Assembly (NCBI RefSeq): GCF_001612825.1
Contig: NZ_BDBE01000040.1
Coordinates: 1 to 64,000, forward strand
Length of the DNA stretch: 64,000 bases
Direction: 5' to 3'
Origin: Nocardia caishijiensis NBRC 108228
GTDB lineage: Bacteria > Actinomycetota > Actinomycetes > Mycobacteriales > Mycobacteriaceae
The notes beneath the pieces are model-generated. The model did no database searches. It worked only from the letters and a program-made list of their open reading frames with translations, and was not told where the DNA came from. Both the position numbers and the translations under genes were made by a program. Shown here one piece after another: positions 27,262 through 35,298 of the stretch; the first letter of the stretch is position 1, and each line of letters opens with the position of its first letter.

Positions 27262-28170
27262 ATGGAATCATCTGCCCTGATCACGATCGGGTTGCCGAGC
27301 GCACTCGCCATCATCATGTTCGGGTTGGGGCTCACCCTGACCGTCGGCGATTTTCGCCGGATCACACAGTCACCGCGAGCCGTTGTCATCGCCTTGGCCC
27401 TCCAACTTCTGTTCCTCCCGGCCATGGCGTTCGGACTGATCATGCTCTTCGATCTCGACCCGCTGCTCGCCATCGGAATGATGCTGCTTGCGGCCTCCCC
27501 CGGCGGCACCACGGCCAACCTCTACAGCCATCTTTTCCGTGGCGACGTCGCCCTCAACATCACCCTCACCGCGATCAACGCCGTGCTGGCCGCGGTCACG
27601 GTGCCGGTGATCACCGACTTCGCCATCGGCTACTTCGGTGCCGAAGGCGAGGTCGGGCTGCAGCTGAGCAAAGTGATCCAGGTGATCGCCATCGTGCTGG
27701 CACCGGTCGTGATCGGCATGATCACCCGCCACTTCTTCCCCGCGCTCGCCACTCGGGCGGACCGGCCGGTCAGGATCTTCTCGGTCGGTGTGCTGGTGTT
27801 GGTCTCGATCGGAGCGCTGATAGCCGAACGCGACAACATCGCCGACTACGCACGCCAGGTCGGACTGGTCACCGCCATCTTCTGCCTGTGCAGTCTCACA
27901 CTCGGATACGCCGCAGCGCGCCTTCTCCGGCTCGCTCGACCACCGGCGATCGCCGTGTCGATGGAAGTCGGGATCCACAACACCGCCGTGGCGATGACCA
28001 TCGCCCTGAGCGTCCTCAACAGCTCCGAGGCCGCGATCCCGGCCGCTGTGTACTCGGTGCTGATGTATGTCATCGCGGCCCTCTTCGGGTATGCGATCAC
28101 TCGAAACAGCAGTGCCACAGACGGTTCGGATGCTCGCCCGGTCACGGCGTCGAACCAGCACACTCTGTGA
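27262..28170 (+). CDS. Bile acid:sodium symporter-family (BASS) transporter
   Basis: A 302-residue membrane protein with eight to ten hydrophobic helices. The BASS-family stretch LLAASPGGTTANLYSHLFRG is present, as is EVGIHNTAVAMTIALS near the end; both contribute to the two crossed helices of the transport site in the family. Members import bile acids, pantoate, pyruvate or other organic anions with sodium. GAGAG lies just before the ATG at 27262, and operator site 11 lies upstream. In this context it probably imports an acidic catabolic substrate or intermediate. It is convergent with the XRE-TetR gene. Confidence 0.87.
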   Translation: MESSALITIGLPSALAIIMFGLGLTLTVGDFRRITQSPRAVVIALALQLLFLPAMAFGLIMLFDLDPLLAIGMMLLAASPGGTTANLYSHLFRGDVALNITLTAINAVLAAVTVPVITDFAIGYFGAEGEVGLQLSKVIQVIAIVLAPVVIGMITRHFFPALATRADRPVRIFSVGVLVLVSIGALIAERDNIADYARQVGLVTAIFCLCSLTLGYAAARLLRLARPPAIAVSMEVGIHNTAVAMTIALSVLNSSEAAIPAAVYSVLMYVIAALFGYAITRNSSATDGSDARPVTASNQHTL

Positions 28171-28177
28171 TCACAGC

Positions 28178-28207
28178 GACGCGACCGGTTCGCCTCCTGG
28201 TCGCGTC
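28178..28207. terminator. Hairpin terminator between convergent genes
   Basis: GACGCGACC pairs perfectly with GGTCGCGTC around a 12-base loop, between the symporter and the convergent regulator. Confidence 0.65.
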
Positions 28208-28238
28208 CACATCACGAGCAACCGGTGGCACGCTTCAG

Positions 28239-29117
28239 TCAGCTGTCGTGGACACCTGACCCGAGCAACCCGAGCGCGAAACGCGCATAGTCGCGGGCGA
28301 TCCGCTCGGGTGAAGTCGGGCCGCTCTCGCGGTACCACTGCGACAACGACGTGCACATCGTCGAAATCGCGCGCCCCGCATGACGAGGACTGCCTACCGT
28401 GAACACGCCGAGGCTGACGCCCTCGGCGATCTCGTCGTCGATCAGGTGCTGTAAATCGTTGCGCAACGCGCTGATCCGGCGGCGATTGGAAGGTTCGAAA
28501 CTGCGCATCTCGCTGGCGCCGATCAATGCCAGCTTCCGCCGGTGCATGTGGAACAGTGCCAGCGCCTCGACCATGAACGCCACCCGCGCGACCGGGTCGT
28601 CCCCTTCCTCGCGTGCCGCCCCCACCCGGGCGAACAGCTCACTCATCGTCACGTCCAAACACGCCACGAGCAGATGCTGTTTGCTGCGGTAGTGGTGGTA
28701 GACCCCCGGCACACTCATCCGCGCCCGCAGAGCGATCGAGCGCATCGTCGAACCGTGGTAACCCTTCTCGACGAAGTCCTCGATCGCCGCCCACAGCACC
28801 GGATCCAGCCGCACCGGCCCGAACATTCGCCAGGAATGCCCGTCCCGAACCACCGACGGGCTCGACGCGACGGGAGCGGCCCGCACCTGAGCACCGCCCG
28901 AATCCGCGAGGCGTTCCAGTAACTCCCCGACGGCGATATCCAATGCGGCGGCAATCGCGTGGAGCCGTTCCACGTCGACACGAGTCTTGCCGTTCTCGAT
29001 CGCGCTGATGGTGGCCGGGCTCACCTCGACGCGGGAGGCGAGTTCGCGCAGCGACACCCCGCCAGATGACCTCGCGGCGCGTATCGCCCGGCCGACCTGA
29101 CGCGCCGAACCGATCAT
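28239..29117 (-). CDS. Fused XRE (HTH_3) + TetR transcriptional regulator
   Basis: A 292-residue two-domain regulator. Residues 8-65 form a Cro/CI-type helix-turn-helix (LRELASRVEVSPATISAIEN). A TetR-type domain follows at about residues 110-160 (STMRSIALRARMSVPGVYHH), with a helical sensor domain (FHMHRRKLALIGASEMRS) after it. Fusion of two DNA-binding domains is known from actinobacterial regulators of lipid genes. Its ATG overlaps by one base the stop of the upstream saccharopine-dehydrogenase-like gene, so the two are co-transcribed from the promoter holding operator site 12. The truncated gene at 63845 begins with the same XRE type. Confidence 0.87.
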   Translation of the reverse strand: MIGSARQVGRAIRAARSSGGVSLRELASRVEVSPATISAIENGKTRVDVERLHAIAAALDIAVGELLERLADSGGAQVRAAPVASSPSVVRDGHSWRMFGPVRLDPVLWAAIEDFVEKGYHGSTMRSIALRARMSVPGVYHHYRSKQHLLVACLDVTMSELFARVGAAREEGDDPVARVAFMVEALALFHMHRRKLALIGASEMRSFEPSNRRRISALRNDLQHLIDDEIAEGVSLGVFTVGSPRHAGRAISTMCTSLSQWYRESGPTSPERIARDYARFALGLLGSGVHDS

Positions 29118-29749
29118 CAGCCCACCAACGGCTGATCCACACCCACCACCGAGAACGAGATACCCGCACCGACCAGCCGCCGCAGCAGATTCTCACCCAT
29201 CGCGGCCGCGGTGGTCACCTGACCCCTGCGCACGACACCACGTACCGTCAACGGCACACCCTTGGGGAGCTGCTCGACGGTGAACAAGACACCGAGGTCG
29301 TGCGGAATACTGTCGAACCCGCAGGCATGGACCAGCCGAGCCCCCGAGGCGACGGCCTCGCCGTGGTAGGCCGAATACATCCGATCGATGAACTTGGGTT
29401 CGCCGGTGAGATCGACGTAGTCGGTGCCCGCCGCGGCGCACGCGGCGACCAACGGCTCCCCATGCTCCAAGTAGGGCCCGACGGTCGTCACGACGACACG
29501 CGCCGACTCCACCAGTGCCCGAAGCGAATTCGAATCCGTCGTGTCGGCATGAAGTAACGCTGGTTCGGCAGCTGCGGAGTCGATCACCGCCAGTCGCTCG
29601 CGGACGGCCGCCAGCTTGGCCGGGTTCCTTCCCGCCAAAGCCCAGCGAGCGCCGCTCGGCAATTGAGCAGCGAGGTACTCAGCGGTCAATCCTCCGGTGA
29701 ATCCCGTGGCACCGACGAGCACGAGGTCGAATTCGCGTCTGGCAGGCAT
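29117..29749 (-). CDS. Saccharopine dehydrogenase-like NAD(P)-binding protein with internal deletion
   Basis: The 210-residue product begins like trans-acting enoyl reductases/saccharopine dehydrogenase-like proteins (VLVGATGFTGGLTAEYLA, GTDYVDLTGEPKFIDRMY, CGFDSIPHDLGV). It ends with what looks like their normal C-terminus (GQVTTAAAMGENLLRRL). The family is about 400 residues long, so roughly 190 residues are missing near 29216-29232, apparently in frame. The Rossmann half is complete but the substrate domain is gone; activity is doubtful. The start is ATG at 29749 with a weak ribosome site. Operator site 12 is about 95 bases upstream, and the XRE-TetR gene follows, overlapping by one base. 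Confidence 0.75.
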   Translation of the reverse strand: MPARREFDLVLVGATGFTGGLTAEYLAAQLPSGARWALAGRNPAKLAAVRERLAVIDSAAAEPALLHADTTDSNSLRALVESARVVVTTVGPYLEHGEPLVAACAAAGTDYVDLTGEPKFIDRMYSAYHGEAVASGARLVHACGFDSIPHDLGVLFTVEQLPKGVPLTVRGVVRRGQVTTAAAMGENLLRRLVGAGISFSVVGVDQPLVG

Positions 29750-29844
29750 ATGTTGGTCCGTTCCCTGGAGGGCGAAGATCAGCGCAACGACGAATTGCTT
29801 GTCGGACCGATGAGATCCGTCAGCGCGAGCAGCCTAAGAAACTG

Positions 29845-29861
29845 TGTTAGCAATGTCAACA
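29845..29861. promoter_or_regulatory. 17-bp regulon palindrome, site 12
   Basis: TGTTAGC-AAT-GTCAACA in the promoter of the saccharopine-dehydrogenase-like/XRE-TetR pair; a perfect match to the consensus arms. Confidence 0.75.
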
Positions 29862-30137
29862 TTGACCGTACGCGAACTCTTCGAACCCGTCAGCCACAGG
29901 GGTCAGCGTGGGCGCGCAGTTCCTCAGACGGCACGGGTCCGTTGTCGCCGTAGCGTTCGGCCGCGGCGAGCACTCACCCGCGCCAACAGCGCCCGGGATC
30001 GCGGTATGCCTGAACCCGGCCACGAATGTCACCGAACCGATCCACCTGCGGAAGCCCACGTCCAGTTCAGCCAGCCGCTGTTCGTGCGGCTACCCTCTCC
30101 ATGATCACAGCCGGACACACAACAGACGGGAAATCCT
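29862..30137. other. Intergenic stretch, no supported gene
   Basis: About 275 bases of GC-rich DNA between the site-12 operator and lsr2. Short frames exist on both strands, but none has a recognisable motif plus ribosome site. It must hold the lsr2 promoter. Confidence 0.45.
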
Positions 30138-30491
30138 ATGGCGCGCAAGGTCGTTGTCACCCTCATCGACGACTACGACGGCACATCCACCGCCGAAGAA
30201 ACCGTCATCTTCACCATCGACGGACACACCTACGAAATCGACCTGTCCCACACCAACGCCACCAAACTGCGCAACACCTTCGAACAATGGACCCCCTACG
30301 CCCGGCGAACCGGACGCACCAAGACGAGCAACACCCGCCGAAACACGACCGCGACCCCGCCCGCGAAGACGAATCGCCGCAACGACCTCGCGGCCATCAG
30401 GGCCTGGGCCATCGAAAACGGCCACACCGTCTCCACCCGCGGCCGGATCTCCACCGACATCATCGCCGCCTACGACAAGACCACGGCATAG
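30138..30491 (+). CDS. lsr2: Lsr2 nucleoid-associated protein
   Basis: A 117-residue Lsr2 homologue. The N-terminal dimerisation domain reads VVVTLIDDYDGTSTAEETVI; a basic, low-complexity linker rich in Thr/Arg/Asn follows; the C-terminal DNA-binding domain carries the RGR AT-hook-like motif in STRGRISTDIIAAY. Lsr2 binds AT-rich DNA and silences acquired genes in actinobacteria, like H-NS. GACGGGAAAT lies upstream of the ATG at 30138. Many Nocardia relatives carry more than one copy, so this may be a second, locus-specific paralogue. It sits at the edge of the palindrome region. Confidence 0.93.
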   Translation: MARKVVVTLIDDYDGTSTAEETVIFTIDGHTYEIDLSHTNATKLRNTFEQWTPYARRTGRTKTSNTRRNTTATPPAKTNRRNDLAAIRAWAIENGHTVSTRGRISTDIIAAYDKTTA

Positions 30492-30576
30492 GAGAACGAA
30501 CCGCCTGCGGTAGCGCTCATCCGCTGAGCGTGCTGCAAGGACCTGACGACGAGGATGGGAAATCGTTGGTGCGTGG

Positions 30577-30609
30577 TTCGCCTCGACCGGACTGGCCGGT
30601 CGAGGCGAA
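30577..30609. terminator. Strong hairpin downstream of lsr2
   Basis: TTCGCCTCGACCGG (30577-30590) pairs perfectly with CCGGTCGAGGCGAA (30596-30609) around a 5-base loop. Confidence 0.72.
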
Positions 30610-30675
30610 ACCTTCCCCACCACAGCGCTCAGCACTCCCGCCCGGGACTGATCGCACTGCTCCGAGGAGCGCGGG

Positions 30676-30849
30676 TCACTCGGCCCTGGTAGCGGGCACA
30701 CCCTCGGCGTAGGTCGTGACCTTGAACTCCGGGAACGCCCGCTTGAACTTGTCGGAGACGAAGAGCTTGTCCACCTCGTACCGCGGTAGCAGCTCCCACA
30801 GCTCGCGCACACCTTGGTCGAACAGGCGGGCAACGAAGAAGACGGGCCG
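30676..30849 (-). pseudogene. C-terminal fragment of an epimerase-like oxidoreductase
   Basis: The last 54 codons (FFVARLFDQGVRELWELLPR, then VDKLFVSDKFKRAFPEFKVT) match the C-terminus of the protein at 5279-6199 at most positions. The match ends abruptly near 30845, and upstream sequence in this frame is not family-like. It is the tail of a deleted paralogue and marks a recombination or deletion boundary next to lsr2. Confidence 0.85.
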
Positions 30850-31122
30850 TTCAGGAGCGCGGCCGCATTGACCCGAAGGGCTCCATCGAGAGCTCGGAAG
30901 GTCTCGACGCCGAGCTGGTAGATCTATTACGGATCGCCTTGCGAATCGCCCATCGCTGCAACCGGTTCGGTCTCGACACCATGGCGCACAGACAGTTGCT
31001 GAGCCGAGATCCGCACCGCCGTGGGGTACAGCGCGATAGAACTCGGCATCGGCAAGGATACGGAAAGATACGCACTGTCGTGCCGCCCTGCTCGCTCTCC
31101 TCATCCACGAAAGGCGCCATCC
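30850..31122. other. Unassigned DNA after the deletion boundary
   Basis: About 270 bases upstream of the VOC gene. A plus-strand frame (LLRIALRIAHRCNRFGLDTM, about 30920-30985) looks protein-like and could be a relic of another gene, but I cannot assign it. Confidence 0.35.
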
Positions 31123-31563
31123 ATGACCGATACGCCAACGCCCGGTAACGAGATCCCCCCGGGTTCCGGCAACCCGACCGTACCGCCCGGCGCGCTGTTG
31201 CTGGAGTTGGTACCGGTTCCGGTCACCGATATCGAACGGGCCAAAGCCTTCTACCAGGACCAGCTCGGATTCCGCCTCGACGTCGACGTCAACCCGAAGC
31301 CCGGTATCCGCATCGTCCAGCTCACCCCACCCGGTTCGGCATGCTCGATCACCCTCGCCGAAGGTCTCCCCACCCTCGACATGGCGCCGGGAACACTACG
31401 CGGTCTGCACCTGGTGGTTGCCGACATAGCGGCGTCGCGCGCCGAGCTTGCCGATCGCGGCGTCGAGATCAGCGAGGTCGAGGACCTCGGCGGAGTGTTC
31501 TACGCGTACTTCGCCGACCCCGACGGCAACACATGGTGCCTACAACACATGCCCTGGCGCTAG
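31123..31563 (+). CDS. VOC-family (glyoxalase/bleomycin-resistance-like) protein
   Basis: A 146-residue vicinal-oxygen-chelate protein. It has the strand-helix start LELVPVPVTDIERAKAFYQD, LGFRLDVDV, the mid-domain GLHLVVADIAASRAELADRG and the closing FADPDGNTWCLQ. The glutamate and histidine metal ligands expected of the family are partly visible. The ATG at 31123 has GAAAGG nine bases upstream; the frame is open to 31021. The family covers glyoxalases, dioxygenases and drug-binding proteins; specificity is not readable. It stands alone between an unassigned stretch and the ABC transporter operon, which is convergent. Confidence 0.85.
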   Translation: MTDTPTPGNEIPPGSGNPTVPPGALLLELVPVPVTDIERAKAFYQDQLGFRLDVDVNPKPGIRIVQLTPPGSACSITLAEGLPTLDMAPGTLRGLHLVVADIAASRAELADRGVEISEVEDLGGVFYAYFADPDGNTWCLQHMPWR

Positions 31564-31822
31564 CCTCCGGGGACGCGGCTCAGCCGTCGTCAGACTTCGC
31601 ACGAACTCATCGGCATCACTGGATGCCGTGGGGGCTGGTATGTGGTTCAGCTGAGCCGGACGAGTGATCCATGGCAAGGTGCCTGAGTCGGAGGACACCT
31701 CAGATGTGTGCATGGAGAATCCGGCAGACCGCCTGGCTGTCGCTGAGGTGAACTCCGTCGGACCCTGGTTCGGATCCGGAGTGGCAGCTTTGAATCTGCT
31801 GCGGTCGAACGTGATTCAGCGG

Positions 31823-32599
31823 TCAACGACTGGTGTGGCCGAGAAATTCGAGGATCGAGCGGCGGCGGTGCTGGTGGTCCTCGCGGAAGGGGGCTTCGGG
31901 GTCGCGGGGGCGGTCGATGGTGATGAGGTCGGCGACGGTGGCGGGGCGGTGGGTGAGCAGGACCACGCGGTCGGCGAGCAGCAGCGCCTCGTCGACGTCA
32001 TGGGTGACGAACAGGATGGTCGTCTTGGTCTGTTCCCACACCGAGATCAGCAGTTGCTGCATGTCGAGGCGGGTTTGGGCGTCGAGGGCACCGAAGGGCT
32101 CGTCCATGAGCATGACTTTGGGGTCACAAGCCAGGGTGCGCGCGAGTTGCACTCGCTGGCGCATGCCGCCGGACAGGTGGCTGGGCAGGTGATCGAGGTA
32201 AGCGCCGAGGCCGACACGTTCGAGGTAGCTCGCGGCGGCGGCGCGGGCGGATTTGCCGCGCAGACCGCGCAGTTGGAGGGGGAAGCGAACATTGTCGACG
32301 GCGGTACGCCACGGGAACAGCGCGTCTTCCTGGAAGACCATCGCGCAGCGTGCCGCGGTCCCGGTCACCGAGGCGCCGTCGACGGTCGCGGTTCCGCCCA
32401 TGGGCGTCAGCAGCCCGGCGAGGGCGCGCAGGATGGTCGATTTGCCGCAACCGGACGGGCCGAGGAAGACGACCACCTCACCGGGCGCGATGTCGAGGGT
32501 GATGTCGGCGGCGATCTTGCCGTGGAAGCCGAGCTGGAGGCGGTCGAGGTGGATCGCGGCGCCGGTCTGGGTGGGATCGGTGAGTACAGAGCTGGTCAT
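31823..32599 (-). CDS. ABC transporter ATP-binding protein (SsuB/TauB type)
   Basis: A 258-residue ATPase with Walker A GPSGCGKST, Q-loop FQEDALFPW, signature LSGGMRQR, Walker B VMLMDEPFGALD and the switch histidine in FVTHDVDEA. The sequence type is that of nitrate/sulfonate/taurine importers. The ATG at 32599 has GAGGAA upstream. It is the last gene of the binding-protein/permease/ATPase operon (35035 to 31823). Together with the neighbouring arylsulfatase, its best-fitting substrate is an aliphatic or aromatic sulfonate or sulfate ester, as for SsuABC or AtsRBC systems. Confidence 0.9.
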   Translation of the reverse strand: MTSSVLTDPTQTGAAIHLDRLQLGFHGKIAADITLDIAPGEVVVFLGPSGCGKSTILRALAGLLTPMGGTATVDGASVTGTAARCAMVFQEDALFPWRTAVDNVRFPLQLRGLRGKSARAAAASYLERVGLGAYLDHLPSHLSGGMRQRVQLARTLACDPKVMLMDEPFGALDAQTRLDMQQLLISVWEQTKTTILFVTHDVDEALLLADRVVLLTHRPATVADLITIDRPRDPEAPFREDHQHRRRSILEFLGHTSR

Positions 32600-32631
32600 G
32601 ATGTGGTTCCTCGTGCTGGTGGGGGTGGAAT

Positions 32632-33519
32632 TCACTGGGCGCGTGGCAGCCAGTGATTGACTCGCCTGCCGGTCAGTTCGACGACCCAGGCGGTGATCAG
32701 GCCGAGCGCGCCGATCGAGACCATCCCGACGACGACCCCGGCATAGTCGAGCAGTCCGTAGGCCTGCCAGGTGTAGTAGCCGATGCCGAACTGTCCGGAG
32801 ATCATCTCGGCGCTGACCACGCAGATCCAGGCGACGCCCATCGACACCGACAGTCCGGAGAAGATGCCGGGCATCGCGCCGGGCAGGACCACGCTGCGCA
32901 GGATCGTCCAGCGGCCCGCGCCCATGGTGCGGGCGGCTTCGTCCCAGACCTTGGGCAGCGAGTCCATGGCGTGGATGGTGCTGACGACCACGGGAAAGAA
33001 CGCGGCGAAGAAGGTGATGAACACGATGCCCTGTTCGCTGGAAGGGAACAGCAGAATCGTCAGGGGCACGATGGCGATCGCGGGGATGGGACGCACGATT
33101 TCGAGGAACGGGCGAAGCGTCTTGCGCGCGGTGCGCGAGCGCCCGATGAGTACGCCGAGCCCGATACCGATCACCGCGGCCAGGCCGAATCCCAACAGAA
33201 TTCGCTGCACGCTGGCGAACAGGTCGTCGTAGTACGCGCCGGTACCCAAGCGCGCACTGAACTTGTCCAGGACGCTGCCGGGGGTCGGCATCCGGTTGAA
33301 CCGCAACCAGGCCACGACCTGGTTGGTCGTGAGCAGATGCCAGACCACGATGAAGCCGGTGATCGGGATCAGCGGTAGAACTACCGAGGCCGCGAGGCCG
33401 CCGATCCGGCCGAGGGTGATCTTCGGTGTCCGCGCGCGCAGCGCGGCCACCGTGGTGCGCAGGTCGAACGGGTCAGAGGTCCTCGGTTGGTCGTCGGTCG
33501 GCAGTGCTGTGATCGCCAT
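32632..33519 (-). CDS. ABC transporter permease (SsuC/TauC type)
   Basis: A 295-residue inner-membrane subunit with about six hydrophobic helices, starting LAASVVLPLIPITGFIVVWH. The EAA coupling motif is readable as DEAARTMGAGRWTILRSVVL, which contacts the ATPase. AAAGGAG precedes the ATG at 33519. It lies 32 bases before the ATPase gene and 31 bases after the binding-protein gene, so the three form one operon. It is predicted to move a sulfonate or sulfate ester across the membrane. Confidence 0.9.
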   Translation of the reverse strand: MAITALPTDDQPRTSDPFDLRTTVAALRARTPKITLGRIGGLAASVVLPLIPITGFIVVWHLLTTNQVVAWLRFNRMPTPGSVLDKFSARLGTGAYYDDLFASVQRILLGFGLAAVIGIGLGVLIGRSRTARKTLRPFLEIVRPIPAIAIVPLTILLFPSSEQGIVFITFFAAFFPVVVSTIHAMDSLPKVWDEAARTMGAGRWTILRSVVLPGAMPGIFSGLSVSMGVAWICVVSAEMISGQFGIGYYTWQAYGLLDYAGVVVGMVSIGALGLITAWVVELTGRRVNHWLPRAQ

Positions 33520-33550
33520 GGCGCGATCTCCTTTCGGGTGACGAGGTGGG

Positions 33551-35035
33551 TCAGGAGGTGGGCAGGGATTGGGTCAGGGCGGCGGCGTAGGTCACGCTTC
33601 GAGTGCCTGGATGTTCGGCGACGTAATTCGCCGCCGCGGCGGCGGTCGCGAAGGGCAGGTAGCGCGCCGTGGCGGGGGCGGCCGGGTCGATGACCCAGCT
33701 GGCCTTGTCGGCGAACAATTTGGTCGCGGTGATCGTGTCGGGGACGTATCCCGCGCGCACACGTTCGGCGGTGGGGGCTATGCGGCGTAGCAGGCAGCTC
33801 GGCGTGGCGGCGACGGTGGTGCCGGGCTGAGCGGTGAACCAGACCTCGGACGCGGTCGCGGCATCGGCGACCGGCAGCTGGCAGAGTTCATCGAAACCGG
33901 TGAGTTTGCTCGGGTTGGTCACCTCGGCGGCTGTGGCGTCGTATTCGGCGCCGAGCAGTGTGCGCAGGTAGCTGTCGTTGCGGAAGTCGGCGATCTCGAA
34001 GCCCGCGGTGACCGATCCACGACGGACCAGGAACTCCTTGGCCGTGTCCAGCGCACCGAGGAACTGCGTCTTGAGGGTCGGATCGAAGGAGACCAGCCCG
34101 TTCGGGCCGTTGTAGAGGTAGGCGACCTCGGGTTCGATGCCGGTCAGCGCGCCGATGCGCTGGGCCGCCTGCAGCGGTTCGGTGATGATGTAGCGGGTCG
34201 TGGCTTGCATCGCGCGCAGGAACGCGGCAGTCACCTCCGGGTGTGCGCTGGTGAACTGCTTGCGGGCCACGACACCGTGGAAGGTGGGGGTGTTGTTGTC
34301 GCCACCGTCGTAGAGCAGCCGCCCCTGGCCCCGAAAGACGACCAGCTGTGGCCACGGCACGAACTGGGCGAGCGCGTCGACCTGGCCGCCCTGGATGGCG
34401 GCCGCGCCGATGGCGGGATCCTGATTGGCGATGGCGAGCTCCCCGGCGGCGACACCGGCCCGGGACAGCGCTGAGGACAGCATGCCGTCGCCCGCCGACC
34501 CGAGGCTGGTCGAGACGTTCTTACCGCGCAGGTCGCCGAGTGTGGTCGCCGACGAATCATTGGGCACCACAACCTGATTCAAGGAGCCACGGAGGTTGTA
34601 GCCGGTGACGGCGATCAGTTCGGTCGCGGCGTCCGCGTATTTGGCGGTCTTGGAACCGTTGGCCAGCAGGGGGTAGTCGCCCATCGAACCGATGTCGACG
34701 TGGGTGGCGATCATCGCCGCGGTCAGCGGCGCACCCGAGGAGAAGTCCTGCCAGACGACGCGGTACTTCAGACCGGTCCGCTCGCCGACCTCGCGCAGAG
34801 CGTTCTCGAACTCGCCGCGGTCGCGCATGAGGGTGCCCGCGTTGATGGTGTTGATGGTTTTGGATTGGTAGCCGACCTTCACCACGACGGTCGATGAATC
34901 CAGCAGGGTGCATCCAGACACTGCGGAGGAAAGCGCCACGGCCGCCACGGCGACGAGCGCGGCGGCGTGTGCGCGCCTGCTGCGACCGATCACGCTCGGT
35001 CGGCGGATACTGCGGGGCTTACTTGCGGTGAACAT
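33551..35035 (-). CDS. Substrate-binding lipoprotein of sulfonate-type ABC transporter, extended C-terminus
   Basis: A 494-residue lipoprotein whose signal peptide ends in the lipobox LSSAVSGC (Cys at about residue 42). The mature part is an SsuA/NMT1-like solute-binding domain (VGYQSKTINTINAGTLMRDR, MGDYPLLANGSK, GSAGDGMLSSALSRAG). At about 450 mature residues it is over 100 longer than usual; the last 110 residues (SCLLRRIAPTAERV, YLPFATAAAAANYVAEHPGT) are an added segment that slightly resembles NosL-like proteins, which I offer only as a possibility. It starts the operon with permease and ATPase. Confidence 0.87.
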   Translation of the reverse strand: MFTASKPRSIRRPSVIGRSRRAHAAALVAVAAVALSSAVSGCTLLDSSTVVVKVGYQSKTINTINAGTLMRDRGEFENALREVGERTGLKYRVVWQDFSSGAPLTAAMIATHVDIGSMGDYPLLANGSKTAKYADAATELIAVTGYNLRGSLNQVVVPNDSSATTLGDLRGKNVSTSLGSAGDGMLSSALSRAGVAAGELAIANQDPAIGAAAIQGGQVDALAQFVPWPQLVVFRGQGRLLYDGGDNNTPTFHGVVARKQFTSAHPEVTAAFLRAMQATTRYIITEPLQAAQRIGALTGIEPEVAYLYNGPNGLVSFDPTLKTQFLGALDTAKEFLVRRGSVTAGFEIADFRNDSYLRTLLGAEYDATAAEVTNPSKLTGFDELCQLPVADAATASEVWFTAQPGTTVAATPSCLLRRIAPTAERVRAGYVPDTITATKLFADKASWVIDPAAPATARYLPFATAAAAANYVAEHPGTRSVTYAAALTQSLPTS

Positions 35036-35298
35036 GCGCTAAGAGTGGTCGCGCACTGTTACGGCCCGGCAACTGCGGTTTTCCGAACAGTTAAGCTACT
35101 TCGCACTCGCGGTCCCACCTGGGCCGCCGTTCGAGTAATTCGCGGAATCCGCAGGGCGATTTCGCCGCTGTCCAGTCATTTCTCCCGTTGACCCGTACGC
35201 CGTCGGCGGTCGGCTCGGTGCCCGGTTTCGTGGCGAAACATTTGTTACGCCAAGGTGATTCGATGGCTTTCCGCGGCCTTATCGGTGAGGCTGAAGGT

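Noticed and set aside
31823..35035. Nitrate or taurine transporter
   Set aside because: The families are shared, but the arylsulfatase, FGE and SulP genes favour sulfonates or sulfate esters; the exact substrate is left open.
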